From Thermoplasmatota archaeon (GTDB lineage Archaea > Thermoplasmatota > Thermoplasmata > Thermoplasmatales > Thermoplasmataceae), in assembly GCA_023489425.1 (NCBI GenBank), contig JAMDCG010000056.1, forward strand, positions 21,117-38,888: a stretch of 17,772 nt of DNA. Direction: 5' to 3'. The notes under the pieces are model-generated. The model did not search any database. It was not told where the DNA came from and worked only from the letters and a program-made list of their open reading frames with translations. The position numbers and the translations under genes were made by a program. Shown here piece by piece: positions 15,731 to 17,772 of the stretch (position 1 is its first letter; each line of letters opens with the position of its first letter).

Positions 15731-16507
15731 GTGAGATATCTTCTAGGATTTTCCTATGCTGGAACAAAATTCACAGGTTTCCAGAGAGGCACAGGCGAGA
15801 GGAGCGTGGAAGATTGCATTTTACATGTATTGAATGAGAATTCGCTCGGTGTAAATTTCAGATGCTGCTCAAGGACAGATCGTGGAGTATCAGCCATCAT
15901 GAATACGTGCACCATAGATACCGACAGGAATGCTGTAGATATAATAGGAATATTGAACTCAAGCCTTGAAGATATTTACTTTCATGAATATGCGAAGGTT
16001 GATGATGATTTCAATGTCCGGAGGGTCATGTACAAGAAATACATTTATATTATTCCTGAAACAGGGATATTCCCTTTGATTAAGCTCGAAGACCTCAAAA
16101 AATTTGAGGGAGAGCACGATTTTTCCAATTTCTGTAAGCTGAATGGTAGAAACACCAGACGAACAGTTATGGAAATTGATGAATTCCATAGAAATAACAT
16201 GAGATACATTTCATTCAAGGCAAGGGGGTTTCTTTGGAACCAGATCAGGTTCATGATGGGATATGCTATGGAAAGATCAAGGGAAAAGAGAACATCAGAA
16301 GAACCATTTTCAGAGGAGTACAGGGTGAGGAGGCTGGCTCCAGCTGAATTTCTATTTCTGGAAGAGATCACCTATGACGGTATTGAATTCCGGAAGGTGA
16401 TCAGGAAGTCCACAAAAAAGAAGGTTGAAAGATCATATATGAATTCTCTTACACTGTTTAATTTCAATAAGTTAATGCTTGATATCACAGATGATACTCA
16501 CATTTAA
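15731..16507 (+). CDS. truA: tRNA pseudouridine synthase A
   Basis: Converts uridine to pseudouridine at positions 38-40 of the anticodon arm of many tRNAs. With the GTG start it has 258 residues, normal for the family, and begins VRYLLGFSYAGTKFTGFQ, the typical TruA N-terminus. The catalytic Asp is D50 in SRTDRGVSA, compared with the usual GRTDxGVHA. KKYIYIIP, DFSNFCKLN and FLWNQIRFMMG match later conserved blocks, the last being the C-terminal motif with the RNA-contacting Arg. TTG at 15722 would add MQY but lies too close to the TATA box. The next gene begins 25 bp downstream on the same strand, probably in one operon. Confidence 0.92.
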   Translation: MRYLLGFSYAGTKFTGFQRGTGERSVEDCILHVLNENSLGVNFRCCSRTDRGVSAIMNTCTIDTDRNAVDIIGILNSSLEDIYFHEYAKVDDDFNVRRVMYKKYIYIIPETGIFPLIKLEDLKKFEGEHDFSNFCKLNGRNTRRTVMEIDEFHRNNMRYISFKARGFLWNQIRFMMGYAMERSREKRTSEEPFSEEYRVRRLAPAEFLFLEEITYDGIEFRKVIRKSTKKKVERSYMNSLTLFNFNKLMLDITDDTHI

Positions 16508-16532
16508 AATAAAATGAAGCATATGGACGTAT

Positions 16533-17243
16533 ATGGGAATACTGGAAGATTACTTCAAAGGAAAGACCTTCATCATCGCTGGAGTTGGCCCAGGACAGGG
16601 GTTATCAACTGCCAGGTTGCTAAAGAAATTTGGTGCCACTGTATATGGACTTTCAAGAAGTGGAGTTTTTCCTTCTGAAAAGTTGGATAAGGAGATAAGG
16701 ATAGAAAAATGCGATCTCGAAGACACATCGGAAATCAGAAAAACCCTGGAAGGAATAATAAAAGAAACTGGTGCTATTAATGGTTCAGTAAACAATGTGG
16801 GTACATGGGAACCTGCTGAGAACAAGGTTGTTAAGCCAGATACATTGATGAAATTTTTCAAATTGAATGTGATGACCCAGTATAATTTGATCTATATTTT
16901 GAAGGACGTGATGAACTCTGGTTCCAGCATGGTGAATATTGGGGCATCAAGACATCTATTTGGTGCAAATCACTCAGGCTATACCATTTCAAAATATGCC
17001 ATCGAGGAGATGACAAGAATAACAGCTTCTGGCCTGAAAAAGAGTGGGATAAGAGTCAACTCTATCCTGCCAGGTTCAGTTGGTAAGGAAGACAATTTTG
17101 GAGATATATTTCCATTCAACTTCAATGACGGGAGGACAATGGACCCATTGAAAATAGCATACGTATCGGCTTTCCTACTTTCCCCCCTTTCTGCCGGAAT
17201 TAATGGGGAATCCCTGACCATTGATGACGGCATGGGATTGTGA
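16533..17243 (+). CDS. Short-chain dehydrogenase/reductase, substrate unknown
   Basis: Classical short-chain dehydrogenase of 236 residues that should use NAD(P). The Rossmann loop is GVGPGQG (17-23), in place of the more common TGxxxGIG. NNVG (87-90) replaces NNAG. The catalytic Y150-x3-K154 (YTISK) is present. The usual Ser 13 residues before Tyr is Gly137, and the nearest candidate is S139 in GASRHLFG, 11 before Tyr, which suggests a two-residue deletion or a shifted active site. IRVNSILPGSV and the terminal DDGMGL are normal for the fold. The ATG at 16533 is the only sensible in-frame start; ATGs at 16514 and 16523 are out of frame. It follows truA by 25 bp. Its sequence does not reveal the substrate; sugar or 3-oxoacyl reduction are both common in the family. 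Confidence 0.85.
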   Translation: MGILEDYFKGKTFIIAGVGPGQGLSTARLLKKFGATVYGLSRSGVFPSEKLDKEIRIEKCDLEDTSEIRKTLEGIIKETGAINGSVNNVGTWEPAENKVVKPDTLMKFFKLNVMTQYNLIYILKDVMNSGSSMVNIGASRHLFGANHSGYTISKYAIEEMTRITASGLKKSGIRVNSILPGSVGKEDNFGDIFPFNFNDGRTMDPLKIAYVSAFLLSPLSAGINGESLTIDDGMGL

Positions 17244-17272
17244 ATTATGGAAAGGTTTGATACCCGATAGAA

Positions 17273-17772
17273 TTATTTTAATGAATCCGGTTTCATCTTA
17301 AAATTAAAATTTTTTAGAGATGCAAAGATATATAGCACGAATACCATGAATGAGATAACTAATGTGGCTATCTTGAAGAGGTATGTCCTGGTATTATCCC
17401 AAAGGAGATAAGTTGCAAAATCTGCTATTCCCATGGGAAATACGTATGCAAAAAGGGAGAATGTAAATTTTTCAAATCTCGTAGAGATGAGGAAACTCAA
17501 CGAAATGATCATATAAAGAAGGATTGCGCCCCAGATCATAATTGAAATTTCAAGAAATATTTCTTCCGGAAATTGAAAGTAATGTATCAGGTTAAGGTCT
17601 GGAAGCAGCAAAAGGTTGAGCAGGAACATACTGAGACCGCCAACGGGAAGCATCGTGAATGGTATTTCGTTCCTTGGCCTGTCTCCTGAGAGATATGAAT
17701 GAAAGGCAGATGTTGAAATGAACAGGAATTGCAAGATTGATATGCCAAATCCCATCATTGTAAGATATATGA
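17273..17772 (-). CDS. Membrane protein, C-terminal part, possible TDT/SLAC1-type transporter
   Basis: At least 165 residues, open at the right window edge, so the true start lies outside; an internal ATG at 17758 would give 161. There are about five hydrophobic segments: GISILQFLFISTSAF, MLPVGGLSMFLLNLLLL, EISIMIWGAILLYMIISLSF, SLFAYVFPMGIADFATYLLW and IATLVISFMVFVLYIFA. The order of segments and the F-x-F-x-x-F-x-F-P-M-G run near the end resemble the second half of tellurite-resistance/dicarboxylate transporters (TDT family, ten segments). This would be the C-terminal half. The tail (KNFNFKMKPDSLK) is basic and presumably cytoplasmic. It converges on the short-chain dehydrogenase with a 29-bp gap. 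The family call is tentative. Confidence 0.5.
   Translation of the reverse strand, partial: IYLTMMGFGISILQFLFISTSAFHSYLSGDRPRNEIPFTMLPVGGLSMFLLNLLLLPDLNLIHYFQFPEEIFLEISIMIWGAILLYMIISLSFLISTRFEKFTFSLFAYVFPMGIADFATYLLWDNTRTYLFKIATLVISFMVFVLYIFASLKNFNFKMKPDSLK

Noticed and set aside
16514..16530. Earlier ATG starts for the second dehydrogenase
   Set aside because: ATGs at 16514 and 16523 are not in frame with the Rossmann-fold reading frame that starts at 16533.

Overview
The window looks like a chromosomal segment of an archaeon of the order Thermoplasmatales (Thermoplasma/Ferroplasma/Cuniculiplasma type). The evidence is the gene set: archaeal AglB, archaeal-type PheT and LeuRS, pyruvoyl arginine decarboxylase, archease, a tetraether-synthase-like radical SAM protein and a geranylgeranyl-reductase-like flavoprotein. 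Codon use is rich in AGA/AGG and ATA, the DNA is moderately AT-rich, genes are packed tightly, and archaeal TATA boxes lie 25-30 bp before start codons, often with almost no 5' leader. The genus is an inference.

Layout. Positions 1-4666 (minus) hold an unusually large oligosaccharyltransferase (AglB/STT3) that runs off the left edge. Behind it on the same strand are pheT (4765-6357) and, 5 bp upstream of pheT, a small protein made of two ribbon-helix-helix units (6363-6689). A 470-bp divergent intergenic region (6690-7161) holds several perfect inverted repeats and two promoters but no gene. To its right on the plus strand are the putative tetraether lipid synthase (7162-8985) and a divergent archease (9000-9407). 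A separately promoted, overlapping three-gene plus-strand operon follows: pdaD, leuS and a fused class II aldolase/short-chain dehydrogenase (9487-14667). It meets a minus-strand GGR-family flavoprotein (14662-15624) head-on, with both TAG stops inside one CTATAG. Divergent from that are truA and a second short-chain dehydrogenase (15731-17243). The right edge holds the C-terminal half of a TDT-like membrane protein (17273-17772, minus).

How the genes fit together. Most are housekeeping: translation and tRNA (pheT, leuS, truA, archease; pdaD supplies agmatine for polyamines and for tRNA-Ile2 agmatidine). Envelope biogenesis is the second theme: N-glycosylation (AglB), tetraether formation (Tes-like) and lipid double-bond reduction (GGR-like). 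Sugar catabolism is suggested by the aldolase/dehydrogenase fusion. The least expected elements are the over-long, sequon-rich C-terminal part of AglB, the tandem RHH protein coupled to pheT with a duplicated start site, the palindromes before the Tes-like gene, and the Ser-to-Thr change in the dehydrogenase half of the fusion. I see no CRISPR, insertion sequence, tRNA or rRNA. No wholly new multi-gene system is evident.
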